This document shows positions 51,661-53,250 of a stretch of 53,250 nt of DNA, in pieces. How positions within the stretch are numbered: the first letter of the stretch is position 1; each line of letters starts with the position of its first letter. The DNA is from Fervidobacterium sp. UBA5837. Lineage in GTDB: Bacteria > Thermotogota > Thermotogae > Thermotogales > Fervidobacteriaceae. The stretch covers positions 107,866-161,115 of the forward strand of contig DJGV01000013.1 of NCBI GenBank assembly GCA_002432805.1, in the 5' to 3' direction. The notes under the pieces were generated by a model. That model had not been told where the DNA came from. It did no database searches and saw only the letters and a program-made list of their open reading frames with translations. Both the position numbers and the translations under genes were made by a program.

Positions 51661-53244
51661 ATGTGGAAGTATGTGAAGTATGTGAAGATTCCAAAAATCG
51701 TCATGTTATCAATTTTTTCCAGATTACGTAATGTGATAGCCTTATCGATATTAATAGTGCCACTTGTTTTTTTTGATACCGTCCTCGCTGCGGTGATCGA
51801 TGAAGAAACTGCAAGGAGTTACTTCTCGCAAGCTTTGATAAATGCATACACAGGGAATTTCGGTGATGCTTACCAATTATCGATAAAGGCACTTTCAGGG
51901 CGTGTGTACGTTCAGGAACTGCCGTACTTCTGGTATCTGAGAGGAAGATTGGGAATTTCAACAGGGCTAGTCGATAAGTCTTTGGGAGATTTCAGCACAT
52001 TCACTCAGCTTGTAAAGAGTGAAGAGATCGATAACCTTGTTTCAAAAGTTCAGTATTTTAGAAAGTTAGATATCATTTCACCAGGTACTTTCAAGTTTGG
52101 ATACGTTAATAGTGTAAGTGGTAGACAAGGGACAGCTGACTATTTCCAAACGCCAACGAGTCTCACAGTCTTTGGTGACACGATGTATATACTTGATTCC
52201 AAGAACAAGCGACTAATCTCTGCGAGGGGTAGCAAGATACTCACAGTGAAAAAGCTTTCAAGAGATTACAAGCAAGTATTCGCATCAAGGGATGGAAGTA
52301 TATATTTGCTTACAGATGATACACTCTACAATGATTCTGAACTTGAGTTACTTAAAGATATGAAGACTGCACTCATCGCTGGGAGCGATAGGAATGGGAA
52401 CGTTTACATCGTGGATTTCGACAGGGTTTTGGTTTTTGATCCGGAGAGTCAAAAGTCAGTTGCATATAATCTACCGCAAAGCACGGTCTGCTTGGATGCT
52501 GAAATGACAGTAGACAAACTGTACATCTTAGATGGTGTAAAGGAACAAATATTAGTTTACGATTTGTCTACCATGGGAAGTATAAATACAATCGAATTAC
52601 CCGAGAAGATCTGGAATTTTGAGGTTACACCTTACGGAGACTTGATATATTTGGGTAATAACAAGATAATCGCAAAAGGTCAGGAATTTGAAGTAAAGGG
52701 TGTAAATTTCATAGAGTATAGTTATCCTACTATATTTCTGATAAAATGGAAAGGAACTGTGGTAGATCAGTACTTTTTGAAGGATGATAAGCCGATATTT
52801 GTAAGTATAGATAAGATGGTGTTCGACGACGCATATGCTTACGCGTACGTTAGAGTTGAAGACCTGTACGGAGATGAAATTCACTACATACAGTATGCAC
52901 TTAGAATGTCAGAACAAGATGTTTATGTACCATCCGATGTGTACAGCGAATTGTCTGATGTGAAGACCGAAATGTTGAAGAATTGTAAAGGTGAACTAGT
53001 TTCATACAGGATGACTGGTTCTAAGACCATAGGTAGCTGCCCAATACTCAACAAATTTACTGGTAGCGCTGCGTCATTGAGGAATAACAAACGAGTTGTT
53101 TTTTTGGCAAGGTGGAATTACATGAGACCTATACCACAAGGTATTATAAAGGTAACGGCTAAACTATCTTTCAAGGACTTGGTATATTCCGATGCGATGT
53201 TCTATACAGGTCAATTGATAGGTGAGAGTTCGTTGAGAAAGTAA
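51661..53244 (+). CDS. Secreted beta-propeller protein with N-terminal TPR-like region
   Basis: A long N-terminus ends in a signal segment (ALSILIVPLVFFDTVLAAV). About 100 residues of TPR-like helices follow (SYFSQALINAYTGNFGDAYQ), then NHL/beta-propeller-like repeats (SLTVFGDTMYILDSKNKRLI, NGNVYIVDFDRVLVFDPESQ). The repeats suggest a scaffold or binding protein in the periplasm. The C-terminal 100 residues do not match a domain I know. GGGAG precedes the ATG by 8 bases. The stop lies 6 bases before the window end, so the gene is complete. Confidence 0.7.
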   Translation: MWKYVKYVKIPKIVMLSIFSRLRNVIALSILIVPLVFFDTVLAAVIDEETARSYFSQALINAYTGNFGDAYQLSIKALSGRVYVQELPYFWYLRGRLGISTGLVDKSLGDFSTFTQLVKSEEIDNLVSKVQYFRKLDIISPGTFKFGYVNSVSGRQGTADYFQTPTSLTVFGDTMYILDSKNKRLISARGSKILTVKKLSRDYKQVFASRDGSIYLLTDDTLYNDSELELLKDMKTALIAGSDRNGNVYIVDFDRVLVFDPESQKSVAYNLPQSTVCLDAEMTVDKLYILDGVKEQILVYDLSTMGSINTIELPEKIWNFEVTPYGDLIYLGNNKIIAKGQEFEVKGVNFIEYSYPTIFLIKWKGTVVDQYFLKDDKPIFVSIDKMVFDDAYAYAYVRVEDLYGDEIHYIQYALRMSEQDVYVPSDVYSELSDVKTEMLKNCKGELVSYRMTGSKTIGSCPILNKFTGSAASLRNNKRVVFLARWNYMRPIPQGIIKVTAKLSFKDLVYSDAMFYTGQLIGESSLRK

Positions 53245-53250
53245 ATAAAA

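Noticed and set aside
1..53250. tRNA, rRNA, CRISPR arrays, insertion sequences or prophage
   Set aside because: I scanned the intergenic spaces by eye and found no cloverleaf, regular repeat-spacer pattern, transposase or phage gene. The xer gene looks like a housekeeping recombinase.

Overview
The window looks like a chromosome segment of a thermophilic member of the Thermotogales, most likely a Fervidobacterium or close relative. This rests on gene content and order, not on a database search. The pointers are a compact three-subunit PurS/PurQ/PurL system, a rel-dtd-queH block, minC followed by two M42 peptidases, a secreted subtilase with an I9-like propeptide, and many TTG/GTG starts preceded by strong GGAGG-type ribosome binding sites. 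Many promoters appear to be of the extended -10 type (TGnTATAAT) with a weak -35. No rRNA, tRNA, CRISPR array, transposase or phage gene was seen.

Layout. 1-4450 (-): purECSQL operon for purine synthesis. Its leader carries a PyrR-type RNA hairpin, a short possible leader peptide and an intrinsic terminator. 4450-13675 (-): a long run of housekeeping genes: PP-loop ATPase, rnc, xer recombinase, rel, dtd, queH, an unknown gene, an anti-sigma-like ATPase, a PAP2-like membrane protein, a lytic transglycosylase and an ABC ATPase. 13926-24989 (+): formate-THF ligase, glutamate dehydrogenase, an orphan half ABC exporter, a diguanylate cyclase, a large Ig/FnIII-type lipoprotein, a subtilisin-like protease and a PNPOx-family flavoprotein. 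25372-28102 (-): three pilin-like genes. 28206-32345 (+): a GGDEF-domain remnant, an HD phosphohydrolase, minC and two M42 aminopeptidases. 32423-34090 (-): a PfkB kinase and a TPR protein. 34224-35153 (+): fmt.

35240-45758 (-) is the most striking region. It is a compact chemosensory operon with CheR-TPR, a double CheW, a CheA-REC hybrid, a receiver-less CheB, a REC-GGDEF protein whose GGDEF motif is degenerate, and a methyl-accepting protein without HAMP and with an eroded signalling tip. A winged-helix/Rossmann protein, a 440-residue protein of unknown family and lgt follow. The architecture combines features of the Wsp and Frz systems, but the output domain looks enzymatically dead, so it probably signals through something other than c-di-GMP synthesis.

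45978-53244 (+): a LOG-like protein, an EamA transporter, mreB, two flagellar rod genes, a HEAT-repeat protein, plsY and a secreted beta-propeller protein. The window also holds several surface and signalling functions (diguanylate cyclase, flagellar rod, pilins, MinC, MreB, secreted protease), which suggests a motile or surface-active heterotroph that uses peptides and amino acids.
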